Shown here: one piece after another, positions 1-7,486 of the stretch | How the letters are laid out: every line of letters begins with the position of its first letter | Numbering within the stretch: position 1 is the first letter of the stretch | Assembly: GCF_001422735.1 (NCBI RefSeq) | Contig: NZ_LMLZ01000003.1 | Span: 105,109 to 169,108, forward strand | DNA from: Acidovorax sp. Leaf78 | GTDB lineage: Bacteria > Pseudomonadota > Gammaproteobacteria > Burkholderiales > Burkholderiaceae_C | Direction: 5' to 3' | Length of the DNA stretch: 64,000 nucleotides | The notes under the pieces: generated by a model | The model's database searches: none | Seen by the model: only the letters and a program-made list of their open reading frames with translations | Told to the model about the DNA's origin: nothing | Position numbers and translations under genes: made by a program

Positions 1-425
1 GCGGGGCCGCCGCCGCCGAGGGCCGGGAGCACCTCGCCGTCCGAACCGCCGTTGGCTTGGTAGAAGAACCGCCCGTTCCAGTCGAGGGGCATGCGCATTT
101 CAAAACCCACGGCGTAGCGGCGGTCGTCCTGCGGGCTGGTGCGGGCGTTCATCTCGCCGCGCACCAGGCAGTGGGCGGCCACGGCCGAGTTGCCTCGGGT
201 GAGCACGCCCGCCGCGACCTGCTCGGCCTGGGTGATCTGGGTGCCCGGGTGGCTGAACCGGCTGGCCAGCTCGGCACAGGTGGCCAGCTTGCCCGGCGAC
301 GCGGTTGCCAGCTGCGGCAGCGCCGTGTCGGACGAGCCGCCGCCGCAGCCGAGCAGTAGCGCCGCGGGCAGCGCCGCCATGGCGAGCGGGTGGATGGGCA
401 TTCTTCTTTTCTTCGCGATGCTCAT
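1..425 (-). CDS. Tannase/feruloyl esterase family lipoprotein (partial)
   Basis: The window cuts this gene; about 141 N-terminal residues are visible. A basic N-terminus (AKKRR) is followed by a hydrophobic stretch ending in the lipobox LLLGC with Cys27, so the product is probably a lipoprotein exported across the inner membrane. Downstream, the segment MPLDWNGRFFYQANGG matches the start of the alpha/beta-hydrolase core of tannase/feruloyl esterases, which cleave ester bonds of hydroxycinnamoyl or galloyl esters. The start is set by a GGAGA Shine-Dalgarno about 6 bases upstream. Its place at the end of a minus-strand feruloyl-CoA catabolic cluster suggests that it releases free ferulate-type acids for the neighbouring CoA ligase. 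The catalytic Ser, Asp and His lie outside the window, so activity cannot be judged. Confidence 0.8.
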   Translation of the reverse strand, partial: MSIAKKRRMPIHPLAMAALPAALLLGCGGGSSDTALPQLATASPGKLATCAELASRFSHPGTQITQAEQVAAGVLTRGNSAVAAHCLVRGEMNARTSPQDDRRYAVGFEMRMPLDWNGRFFYQANGGSDGEVLPALGGGGP

Positions 426-523
426 GGTGATGTCTCCATTTTTTCGAGGCGCAGGAAAGCCCGCAGCGCAGCCTCGACACGCTGTGGGGGGTGTGAGCGG
501 AGCGGTGCGTAACCCGGGTGGGT

Positions 524-577
524 GCTACTGAATCAGGAGCTGCTGGCGCGCATCTGTCAAGCGGCAGCGGCCGATTC
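524..577 (+). repeat. Dispersed repeat family B, copy at 3' end of acyl-CoA dehydrogenase
   Basis: A degenerate copy of a roughly 50-bp element with the skeleton GCTACT..GATAGCTGCTGGCGC..ATC..CAAGCGGTAGCGGCC. Other copies lie at 2268, 18063, 23604 and 42804. This copy supplies the stop codon and the last codons (ESAAAA) of the acyl-CoA dehydrogenase gene, so the element has become part of the coding sequence. Confidence 0.6.
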
Positions 578-2254
578 GGCCTTGGTATTGCGTGACTGTG
601 CGATGCGCTCGCGCAGAATGCCGGCGCGCAACTCGAATTCCGGCAGCGCCCAGTGCGCAAACGCCTGGGCGGGCGTCTTCCAGCGCGGCGTGCCGCCGCC
701 CGGTGCTGCCTCTATGCGCCCCCAGGCCCATTCCAGCAGCACCAGCGCTACGGCGCGCAGGTAGTCGTCGGCCACCCAGTAGGGCAGCTCGGGGTCGGCC
801 TGCGCGGCGCGGGCGAGCTGTCGGGTAAGGTCGATCAGCGCTGTGTGCCGGGCCCGGGCGGCGGGTGTGGCGGGCAGTGCCTCCAGCAGCGCGGCCAGGC
901 CCTCGCCGCCATCGGCCAGCACCTTGCGCACCAGCAGGTCGATCGCCTGGATCTCGTTCGTGCCTTCGTAGATCATGGCCACGCGGGCGTCGCGCACGAT
1001 CTGCTCGATGCCCCATTCGCGCACATAGCCGTGGCCGCCGAACACCTGCAGGCAGGCGCTGGCGCCATGGAAGGCCTGATCGGTGAGCGCGGCCTTCAGC
1101 ACTGGCGTGACCAGCGCGCACCAGCGCTGCGCAGCGGCGCGCTCGGCCGCGTCGGTGCTGTGTTGGGCGGCGTCCAGTTGCAGCGCCGTGTGGTACGCCA
1201 GCACCCGCCCGCCGTCGATCCACGCGCGCTGCGTGGCCAGGATGCGGCGGATGGCGGGGTGGTCCTGGATCAGGCTCGTGTCCCTGGCGCCGGGCGCGCG
1301 CATCTGGCGGCGCTCGGCGGCGTAGGCACTTGCCTTTTGCCATGCGGCCTCTAGCAGGCCGATGCCTTGCAGGCCCACGTGCAGGCGCGCCGCGTTCATC
1401 ATCACGAACATGGCGTTTAAACCCTTGTTCGGCTCGCCCACCAGCCAGCCTGTGGCGTCGTCAAAACGCATCACGCAGGTGGGGCTGCCGTGCAGGCCCA
1501 TCTTCTCTTCGATGCGCTCGCACACTACTGCATTGCGGGCGCCGCCCTCCAAAACTTTGGGCACGAGAAACAGCGACAGGCCCTTGGGCCCGGCAGGCGC
1601 ATCGGGCAGGCGCGCCAGCACCAAGTGCACGATGTTGTCGGTCAGGTCGTGCTCGCCGCCGGAGATGAAAATCTTGCTGCCATTCACGCGCACGCTGCCG
1701 TCCGCCTGCGGCACGCCGCGCGTGCGCACCAGCCCCAGGTCGCTGCCCGCGTGCGCTTCGGTCAGGCACATGGTGGCCAGCCACTCGCCGCTGGCGATTT
1801 GGGGCAGGTACTGCGCCTTCAGGTTGTCGCTGGCGTGGTGCTGGATGCATTCGTACGCGCCGTGCAGCAACCCCGGCGCCATGGTCCAGCCGTGGTTGGC
1901 ACCGGCCAGCCATTCGAACAGCACGCATTCGAGCACCGCCGGCAGGCCCTGCCCGCCGTCGTCCGGGTCGCACGACAACGACGGCCAGCCCGCCTGCCAG
2001 AACGCCTGGTACGCCTCGCGAAACCCTGCGGGTGTGTGCACCTGGCCCGCGTCGAAGCGGCAGCCTTCTTCGTCGCCGCTGCGCTGCAGCGGGGCGATGG
2101 CGCTGTCGACAAACTTCGCAGCCTCATCGAGCACCTGCGCGGCCAGATCGCCGTCGGTGTCCGCAAACGGCGCCAGCGCCTGCCACCGGGCGGGCGCCTG
2201 CAGCACCTCGGTCAGCAGGAACTCGATGTCGGCGAGGGACTGGCGTGCTGGCAT
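557..2254 (-). CDS. Acyl-CoA dehydrogenase (long form, 565 aa)
   Basis: FAD-dependent acyl-CoA dehydrogenase that introduces the alpha,beta double bond into an acyl-CoA. The N-terminal helical domain is followed by the FAD/substrate motif MCLTEAHAGSDLG (residues 162-174) and a C-terminal domain with FGGHGY near 405 and YEGTNEIQ, where Glu430 is the likely catalytic base. At 565 residues it is longer than classical 380-residue enzymes and resembles the long subfamily that includes DmdC-type dehydrogenases, with a C-terminal extension. It is the fifth gene of a minus-strand cluster, separated from the Bug receptor by a 470-bp repeat-filled gap, so it may have its own promoter. In this context it could desaturate phenylpropanoyl-CoA (dihydro-hydroxycinnamoyl-CoA) before the crotonase acts; that substrate is inference. 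Its last codons lie in a dispersed repeat. Confidence 0.93.
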   Translation of the reverse strand: MPARQSLADIEFLLTEVLQAPARWQALAPFADTDGDLAAQVLDEAAKFVDSAIAPLQRSGDEEGCRFDAGQVHTPAGFREAYQAFWQAGWPSLSCDPDDGGQGLPAVLECVLFEWLAGANHGWTMAPGLLHGAYECIQHHASDNLKAQYLPQIASGEWLATMCLTEAHAGSDLGLVRTRGVPQADGSVRVNGSKIFISGGEHDLTDNIVHLVLARLPDAPAGPKGLSLFLVPKVLEGGARNAVVCERIEEKMGLHGSPTCVMRFDDATGWLVGEPNKGLNAMFVMMNAARLHVGLQGIGLLEAAWQKASAYAAERRQMRAPGARDTSLIQDHPAIRRILATQRAWIDGGRVLAYHTALQLDAAQHSTDAAERAAAQRWCALVTPVLKAALTDQAFHGASACLQVFGGHGYVREWGIEQIVRDARVAMIYEGTNEIQAIDLLVRKVLADGGEGLAALLEALPATPAARARHTALIDLTRQLARAAQADPELPYWVADDYLRAVALVLLEWAWGRIEAAPGGGTPRWKTPAQAFAHWALPEFELRAGILRERIAQSRNTKAESAAAA

Positions 2255-2267
2255 GGTTTGCTCTTGA

Positions 2268-2318
2268 TTTGATAGCTGTTAGCGCTTGCTGGATAAGCGA
2301 TAGGGGCTGTTTTTTTTT
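2268..2318 (+). repeat. Dispersed repeat family B
   Basis: Well-preserved copy: TTTGATAGCTGTTAGCGC, then TTGCTGGATAAGCGATAGGGGC and a run of T. It lies immediately 5' of the acyl-CoA dehydrogenase start codon on the opposite strand, so it is part of that gene's upstream region. Confidence 0.7.
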
Positions 2319-2385
2319 GAATTCGGAAACTTCGTTGCCGTACCGTTCACCCTGCACCTGGCGAAGGGGCTGCGCAAGCGGTGCG

Positions 2386-2416
2386 CCCTGGCTTCGACAA
2401 GCTCAGCCCGAACGGT
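2386..2416 (+). repeat. CTTCGACARGCTCAGCCCGAACGG element, copy 1
   Basis: The 24-base core is repeated 74 bp downstream with one change (A to G). A short CCGTTC at 2343 could pair with the terminal GAACGG. A worn, inverted partial copy lies at 51727-51748. Confidence 0.65.
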
Positions 2417-2459
2417 TTGGGGGGCGGCACGTCGTCATGCGGGCTGGCTGTATGCGCTG

Positions 2460-2490
2460 GCCCTGGCTTCGACAGGCTCAGCCCGAACGG
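2460..2490 (+). repeat. CTTCGACARGCTCAGCCCGAACGG element, copy 2
   Basis: Direct repeat of the 2386 element, including the preceding CCCTGG and the trailing GGTTKGGG. Confidence 0.65.
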
Positions 2491-2650
2491 GTTGGGGAAG
2501 AAGGGGCGCGGCCAGGAGAGACAATCAGCGTCCACATCTCGGCATCGGTCGCGCAACATCAGTAAGCAATCACCAACGCTCGCTGCCTCAAAACCCGGCC
2601 ATCACCAGCGCCCCCACACTTCGCAACTGGCGCGCCCCCATGCCAGCGCC

Positions 2651-2725
2651 ACCGTGGATCTGGCTCCGCCAGTCCACGGGTGGCGTCCCCCTCAGGGGGA
2701 AGGCGCGTAAGCGCCTCAGGGGGAG
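2651..2725 (-). repeat. Family A GC-rich 3'-end element
   Basis: Contains GTGGATCTGGCTCCGCCAGT, then CCCCCTCAGGGGG and the small hairpin AGGCGC-GTAA-GCGCCT. It abuts the stop codon of the Bug receptor gene. Three more copies (42907, 62595, 63752) also sit directly 3' of a gene in the same orientation relative to that gene, so a role in transcript 3'-end formation or stability is plausible. No U-tract is present. Confidence 0.65.
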
Positions 2726-3715
2726 TCAAGACTCTGCCGTGAACCCGATCTTCTTGATCAGCGGCCCCCAGGTGTCGTACTCGGCCTTCTGCCAGCGCGC
2801 CTGTTCCTCGGGCGTGGAGCCGTGCGGCATCAGGCCCACGATGGCCAGGCTGTCGATGACCGACTTTTCCTTCAGCGCCGCGTTGATCGCGGCATTGGCG
2901 GCGGCGATCACGGGCTTGGGCGTGGCGGCCGGGGCGTAGAAGCCGAACCATTCTTCGGTCGTCAGCTCCGGAAAGCCTTGCTCGGCGAACGTGGGCACGT
3001 CGGGCACGTAGATGGAGCGCTTGGGGCCCGAGGTGGCCAGGATGCGCAGCTTGCCGGCCTTGTAGTTGGCGATGAAGTCACCGTGCGGCGTGACCATGGC
3101 GGCGATCTGCCCGCCCACCACGTCCGTCACGCCGGGGATGGAGCCGCGGTACGGCACGTGGCGCAGGTCCACGCCGCTGTTGATACCCAACAGCGCGCCC
3201 AAAAAGTGGGGCGTCGAGCCCGCGCCGGGCGAGCCGTAGCTCGCGTCCTTGGGGTTGGCCTTTGCCCAGGCCAGGAAGTCCTTCACCGACTTCACGCTGG
3301 CGGGCACCATGGGGCCCACGGCCAGGCCGTGGTGCATCACCGCGGCGATCGACACGGGCGCGAAGTCCTTGTCGGTGTAGTTCATCTTGCTGTAGATGTG
3401 CGGGTAGTTGGCCAGGGCCGACACCTGCGCCACGGCCAGCACCGAGCCGTCGGCCGGGGCGCCCTTGAGCGTCTCCAGCGCAATGCGGCCGCCCGCGCCG
3501 GGCTTGTTTTCCACCACGCCGGGGTTCTTGCTGAACGCACTGCCCGCCCACTTCTCCGCCACGCGGCGCGCCACGGTGTCGCCCGAGCTGCCGGCCGGAA
3601 AGCCGAAATACACCTTGACCTGGTCCACCTGCGCATGGGCGGCGAACGGATGCAGCGCGCCCAGTGCGGCGCTGGCGCCAAGGGCCTGAACGAATTGACG
3701 GCGTGTGGTGGTCAT
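2726..3715 (-). CDS. Bug-family tripartite tricarboxylate transporter receptor
   Basis: Periplasmic solute-binding protein of the Bug/TctC family, 329 residues, the usual family length. The N-terminus TTTRRQFVQALG followed by a hydrophobic stretch ending AHA is a Tat-type signal peptide. The mature protein begins with the family segment VKVYFGFPAGSSGDTVAR, and the domain runs to the C-terminus. Bug proteins bind carboxylates, including aromatic ones, and are often orphaned from TctA/TctB membrane genes, as here. The position 99 bp after the SDR gene inside the feruloyl-CoA cluster suggests capture of a hydroxycinnamate or a related aromatic acid; the ligand is inference. A GC-rich repeat element follows the stop codon. 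Confidence 0.92.
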   Translation of the reverse strand: MTTTRRQFVQALGASAALGALHPFAAHAQVDQVKVYFGFPAGSSGDTVARRVAEKWAGSAFSKNPGVVENKPGAGGRIALETLKGAPADGSVLAVAQVSALANYPHIYSKMNYTDKDFAPVSIAAVMHHGLAVGPMVPASVKSVKDFLAWAKANPKDASYGSPGAGSTPHFLGALLGINSGVDLRHVPYRGSIPGVTDVVGGQIAAMVTPHGDFIANYKAGKLRILATSGPKRSIYVPDVPTFAEQGFPELTTEEWFGFYAPAATPKPVIAAANAAINAALKEKSVIDSLAIVGLMPHGSTPEEQARWQKAEYDTWGPLIKKIGFTAES

Positions 3716-3814
3716 GGTTTGTCTCCTGGTGTGTATCGGATGGAAATCTCAAAAAGCAACTGGGGTGTTCTCACACTCTCTCGTTATGTCGGCGCTGCGC
3801 CGCTCCGCGGCGCG

Positions 3815-4579
3815 CTACCGTGGTGCCATGCGCAGGGCGCCGTCGAGGCGGATGACTTCGCCATTCAGGTGCCCGTTGGTCACGATGTGGCAGGCCAGCT
3901 CGGCAAACTCCTCGGGCTTGCCCAGGCGCGGGGGGAAGGGGATGCTCGCGGCCAGCGACTGCTGCACGGCCTCGGGCAGCTCCTTCATCAGCGGCGTGGC
4001 GAACAGGCCGGGCGCCACGGTGCACACGCGGATGCCGTGCTGCGCCAGGTCGCGCGCCATCGGCAGCGTCATGCCCACGAGGCCGCCCTTGGAGGCGCTG
4101 TACGCCTGCTGGCCCACCTGCCCGTCGAACGCGGCGGCCGAGGCGGTGAACATCATCACGCCGCGCTCGCCATTGGGCAGTGCGTCGAGCTTGGCGCAGG
4201 CGGCGGCGAACAGGCGGCTGACGTTGTAGCTGCCGATCAGGTTGATGGTGACGACGCGCGTGAAGTCCTCCAGCGGCGCAGCAGAGCCGTCGCGCTGCAC
4301 GATGCGCTTGGCGCTGCCGATGCCGGCCACGTTCATCAGGATGCGCGCGGGGCCGTGGGCGGCAGCGGCCTTCTCCAGCGCAGCGGTGACGCTGGCGGGG
4401 TCGGTGATGTCACAGGCGCACGCCACGCCACCAATATCGGCCGCAACCTTCTCGGCCAGCTCGGCATTGCGGTCGAGCACGGCGACCTTGGCGCCCAGGC
4501 GGGCGAGTTCGCGGGCGGTGGCTTCACCGAGGCCCGATGCGCCGCCGGTCACGATGGCGGCTTGTCCTTGGATGTCCAT
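3815..4579 (-). CDS. SDR-family 3-hydroxyacyl-CoA dehydrogenase-like protein
   Basis: Classical short-chain dehydrogenase/reductase, 254 residues. The cofactor motif TGGASGLG (11-18) and Asp36 at the end of beta-2 indicate NAD(H) use; NVAG (83-86) and the catalytic set Ser147, Tyr160 and Lys164 are all present. The overall pattern, including FTASAAAFDGQVGQQAYSAS, resembles the type II 3-hydroxyacyl-CoA dehydrogenases (HSD17B10-like). It lies 42 bp after the feruloyl-CoA synthase gene in a minus-strand operon. Oxidation of a 3-hydroxy-3-arylpropanoyl-CoA to the 3-keto thioester is the role that fits between the crotonase and the divergent thiolases. The family call is firm; the aromatic substrate is inference. 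Confidence 0.88.
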   Translation of the reverse strand: MDIQGQAAIVTGGASGLGEATARELARLGAKVAVLDRNAELAEKVAADIGGVACACDITDPASVTAALEKAAAAHGPARILMNVAGIGSAKRIVQRDGSAAPLEDFTRVVTINLIGSYNVSRLFAAACAKLDALPNGERGVMMFTASAAAFDGQVGQQAYSASKGGLVGMTLPMARDLAQHGIRVCTVAPGLFATPLMKELPEAVQQSLAASIPFPPRLGKPEEFAELACHIVTNGHLNGEVIRLDGALRMAPR

Positions 4580-4621
4580 GCTGTGTGTCCTTGAGAAAAA
4601 TGGTGGGTGTGTCTTGGGCGT

Positions 4622-6490
4622 TCAGTGGCGCGGCACCAGCGTGCCGGGCAGCGTGCCGCCGTGCAGTGCGTCCACCACGTCCGCGCGGTGTTGCAGCACG
4701 GCGCGCTGGTTGATGGAGCCCTTGTCGGTGACCTCGCCCTTGTCGAGCGAGGGCGGCTCGGCCATCAGGTGCGCACGGGCCACGCGGGTGGCGCTGCCGG
4801 TGGACTCTGCCGAAAGCTTGTCCAGCACCTGCTGGAAGTGCTGCTGCACCGGGGCGCTGGCCAGCACCTCGTGCAGGCTGGCGCTCTCGGGCAGGTCGCT
4901 GAGCGTGCGGATGGTGGGGGTGGGCACCAGCAGCGCGCCGATCTCTTTGAGGTTGATGCCGGTGATGACCGCGTCCTGCACGTAGGGCGCGCAGGCGGCG
5001 ATGATCTTGGCGCGCATCGGCCCCACGCTCACGAAGGTGCCGGTGCTGAGCTTGAAGTCCTCGGCAATGCGGCCGTCGAACTTCAGGCCCTTGTTCAGGT
5101 CGTTCTCGTCGATCCACTTCACCGCGTCGCCCGAGCAGTAGAAGCCCTCGTCATCGAAGGCGTCGCGTGTGGCGTCGGCATTGCGCCAGTAGCCGGGCGT
5201 GATGTTGGGGCCGCGGTAGCGTACCTCGACCTTGCCGTCCACGGGCACGAGCTTCAATTCGAGCCCCGGCGTGGGCACGCCGATGTCGCCGGCCTGCACG
5301 TCGGGGCTGTTCACCGCCACGCAGAAGGGGCAGCCTTCGGTCATGCCCAGGCCCGTGTTCATCACGATGCGCTCGCCCACTTCGCGCTCGGCGCTGTCGA
5401 ACAGCGAGTCCCAGATCGGCTGCGACAGCGCGGCTGCGGCAAAGAAGAACATCTTCACGCGGCTGAGCAGGTTCTTGCGCAGTTGCGCGTCGGTCTTCAT
5501 GGTCTGCGCGATCACCTCGAAACCCGTGGGCACGTTGAAGTACACCGTGGGCGCGATCTCGCGCAGGTTGCGGATGGTCTCGGCCATGCCCTTGGGCGTG
5601 GGCTTGCCCTCGTCCAGGTAGAGCGTGCCGCCGTTGTAGATGACGATGCCGAAGTTGTGGTTGCCGCCGAAGGTGTGGTTCCACGGCAGCCAGTCCACCA
5701 GCACCAGGGGCTCTTCGGCCAGCACCGGCATCGACTGGTTCATCTGCTGCAGGTTGGCGGCCCACATGCCGTGCGTCACGATCACGGCCTTGGGCAGCTT
5801 GGTGGAGCCCGAGGTGAACATGAACTTGGCGATGCTGTCGGCCGTGATGGCGCCATGCGCCGCATCCACGGCCGGCGTGGCGGGGGTGGCCAGCAGGTCG
5901 CTGAAGGCCACGGTGCTGCGGCCCGGGATGCTGCCGGTGCCCAGCACCACCTTCACGTCGGCCGCCACGGTGGCCTCGATGGCGCGCGCGAAGCGCGTGG
6001 CGTCGCTCGCGAACACCAGGCCGGGGGTCAGGGTGTCCAGCACGTGGCGCAGCTTGTCGAAGTCCTGGCTGATGGTGGAGTACGCGGTGGACACGGTGCA
6101 CTGCGGCACGCCGGCCACCAGGCAGCCCAGCGACAGCAGCGCGTGGTCCAGGTCGTTCTCGCTCAGGATGGCCACGGGGCGCTCGGCGCTCAGGTGCATG
6201 TCGAGCAGGGCCTGGGCAATGCTGCGCGCGGCCTGCCAGGCCTGGCCGTAGGTGATGTGGCGCCACTCGCCCAGGCTGCCGTCGGCGTTCTTCACGCGCT
6301 GGGCCATCCAGGTGCGGTCGGGCACGGTCTGGGCCCAGTGCGCGAGCCGGTCGGTCAGGCGCAGCGGGTAGGCCTCCAGGTCCTGCGTGGCCCGCACATA
6401 GACGACGCCGTTGTCTGCCTGGCGGGTGCTGACTTCGGTCACGCCGAAGCGCAGCGGCCGGTAGCGGGGGGAGGGGTTGGTTGCCGTCAT
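4622..6490 (-). CDS. fcs: Feruloyl-CoA synthase (hydroxycinnamate:CoA ligase)
   Basis: Adenylate-forming acyl-CoA synthetase of 622 residues, the length expected for bacterial feruloyl-CoA synthases. The N-terminus (PRYRPLRFGVTEVS) is characteristic of this subfamily. The ATP-binding P-loop FTSGSTKLPK occupies 225-234, the A5-type motif NTGLGMTEGCPF occurs at 379-389, and YCSGDAVKW and FDGRIAEDFKL mark the hinge region. The enzyme activates ferulate, caffeate or p-coumarate with ATP and CoA in the cytoplasm. It lies 53 bp downstream of the crotonase gene, with an SDR gene following, and commits free hydroxycinnamates to the pathway encoded on both sides of the 7.4-kb divergent promoter. Confidence 0.93.
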   Translation of the reverse strand: MTATNPSPRYRPLRFGVTEVSTRQADNGVVYVRATQDLEAYPLRLTDRLAHWAQTVPDRTWMAQRVKNADGSLGEWRHITYGQAWQAARSIAQALLDMHLSAERPVAILSENDLDHALLSLGCLVAGVPQCTVSTAYSTISQDFDKLRHVLDTLTPGLVFASDATRFARAIEATVAADVKVVLGTGSIPGRSTVAFSDLLATPATPAVDAAHGAITADSIAKFMFTSGSTKLPKAVIVTHGMWAANLQQMNQSMPVLAEEPLVLVDWLPWNHTFGGNHNFGIVIYNGGTLYLDEGKPTPKGMAETIRNLREIAPTVYFNVPTGFEVIAQTMKTDAQLRKNLLSRVKMFFFAAAALSQPIWDSLFDSAEREVGERIVMNTGLGMTEGCPFCVAVNSPDVQAGDIGVPTPGLELKLVPVDGKVEVRYRGPNITPGYWRNADATRDAFDDEGFYCSGDAVKWIDENDLNKGLKFDGRIAEDFKLSTGTFVSVGPMRAKIIAACAPYVQDAVITGINLKEIGALLVPTPTIRTLSDLPESASLHEVLASAPVQQHFQQVLDKLSAESTGSATRVARAHLMAEPPSLDKGEVTDKGSINQRAVLQHRADVVDALHGGTLPGTLVPRH

Positions 6491-6543
6491 GGAAAAGCGT
6501 CTCGGTGGGGCTGGGGTGGCGCCGTGGGGAGCGTGTCGGTCGG

Positions 6544-7335
6544 TCAGTCCTTCTTGACCTTGGCGGCCTTGCCGTCGAGGAAGGCGCGCACACGCGCCTT
6601 GGCCTCGGGGGCGCTCTGGGCGATGGCGGCCATCATGGCTTCGGTCATCAGGCCCTGGTCCGACGGCTGTTCGGCGATGCGCGGCAGCGCGTGCATCAGC
6701 GCGTAGTTGGTCAGCGGCGCGTTCTGCGCAATGCGCTGGGCCAGCTCGAAGGCCTTGTCGAACGCCGTGCCGGTGGGCACGAGGTACTGCGCAAAGCCCA
6801 CGCGCTCGCCGTCCACCGCGTTGTAGACGCGGCCGGTCATCATCATGTCGGTCATGCGCGCCGTGCCGATCAGGCGCGGAATGCGCACCGCGCCGCCACC
6901 GCCCACGAAGATGCCGCGCGAGCCTTCGGGCAGCGCGTAGAAGGTCGATTCATCGGCCACGCGGATGTGGCAGGCGCTGGCCAGCTCCAGGCCGCCGCCC
7001 ACCACCGCACCGTGCAGCGCGGCCACCACGGGCACGGGGCCGAACTGCACGCGGTCCAGCGCCGCATGCCACATGCGCGAGTGGTGCAGGCCCTGGCCGG
7101 CATCGCGCTCTTTCAGTTCGGACAGGTCCAGGCCCGAGCAGAAATGGTCGCCTTCGCCATCGATCACGGCCGCGCCCACGGTGGCGGGCAGGTTGTCCAT
7201 CACGTCCCGCAGCGCCAGGATCAGGCCGTCGTTCAGGGCATTGCGCTTGGCAGGGCGGGACAGGCGGATGACCGCGATGTCCTCGCGTTCGCCGCGGATT
7301 TCGAGGGAGATGTCGGAGTGCTTGGTCATGGTCAT
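6544..7335 (-). CDS. Crotonase-family enoyl-CoA hydratase
   Basis: Crotonase of 263 residues. Oxyanion-hole segments are FCSG (65-68) and GGG (113-115). Both glutamates used by enoyl-CoA hydratases are present: Glu117 in GGGLELA and Glu137 in ALPEGSRG. The well-known feruloyl-CoA hydratase/lyase of Pseudomonas has a serine at the first of these positions, so this protein looks more like a plain hydratase that makes 3-hydroxyacyl-CoA. It is the first gene of the minus-strand operon and is transcribed from the divergent region carrying two ATAACTAAAA boxes. A clear Shine-Dalgarno is not visible; a second ATG two codons downstream is an alternative start. Confidence 0.9.
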   Translation of the reverse strand: MTMTKHSDISLEIRGEREDIAVIRLSRPAKRNALNDGLILALRDVMDNLPATVGAAVIDGEGDHFCSGLDLSELKERDAGQGLHHSRMWHAALDRVQFGPVPVVAALHGAVVGGGLELASACHIRVADESTFYALPEGSRGIFVGGGGAVRIPRLIGTARMTDMMMTGRVYNAVDGERVGFAQYLVPTGTAFDKAFELAQRIAQNAPLTNYALMHALPRIAEQPSDQGLMTEAMMAAIAQSAPEAKARVRAFLDGKAAKVKKD

Positions 7336-7353
7336 CGAGGTGAGTTGGAGAAA

Positions 7354-7378
7354 TTATGGTTATCAAAAATAACTAAAA
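7354..7378. promoter_or_regulatory. Putative operator box 1 in divergent catabolic promoter
   Basis: GTTAT-CAAAA-ATAAC is a perfect 5-bp inverted repeat (7359-7373), continued by TAAAA. The segment ATAACTAAAA recurs 80 bp away in box 2. It lies 24 bp from the crotonase start codon. An AT-rich, MarR-like operator in a GC-rich genome is a reasonable reading, with the MarR gene at 11748 as candidate regulator (inference). Confidence 0.55.
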
Positions 7379-7400
7379 CAAGGCCGTGCAGGCGGTCTTT

Positions 7401-7419
7401 GCTAGGTGCTTTCCCTAGC
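7401..7419. promoter_or_regulatory. Inverted repeat in divergent promoter
   Basis: GCTAGG-TGCTTTC-CCTAGC, a perfect 6-bp dyad centred between the two ATAACTAAAA boxes. It could be a second operator or part of a promoter; nothing in the sequence decides this. Confidence 0.35.
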
Positions 7420-7437
7420 TTTTCCAGGGACTCATAT

Positions 7438-7459
7438 GATTATGATAAATAACTAAAAT
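7438..7459. promoter_or_regulatory. Putative operator box 2 in divergent catabolic promoter
   Basis: GATTATGATAAATAACTAAAA shares ATAACTAAAA with box 1 in the same orientation and contains TTAT-GATAA-ATAA as an imperfect dyad. It lies about 28 bp upstream of the thiolase-like gene start, where a bound repressor would block transcription. Confidence 0.55.
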
Positions 7460-7486
7460 GGCACCGATTCACAGCAAGGACCCGTC

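Larger units (their letters stand above)
2255..2725. other. Gene-free 470-bp gap filled with dispersed repeats
   Basis: No open frame here looks coding. The gap holds one family B repeat, two direct copies of a CTTCGACARGCTCAGCCCGAACGG element and one family A GC-rich 3'-end element. The remaining sequence (about 2500-2650) shows no recognisable site. Such a cluster suggests a hotspot for short mobile or recombinogenic repeats. Confidence 0.7.

Noticed and set aside
2822..4594. Long open frame on the plus strand opposite the Bug receptor and SDR genes
   Set aside because: It is antisense to two clear genes, rich in His, Gly, Arg and Ala as expected from GC-rich reverse frames, and matches no family.
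6544..7335. Naming the crotonase ech (feruloyl-CoA hydratase/lyase)
   Set aside because: It keeps glutamate at the position where the lyase has serine, and thiolase and SDR genes are present, so the name would overstate the evidence.
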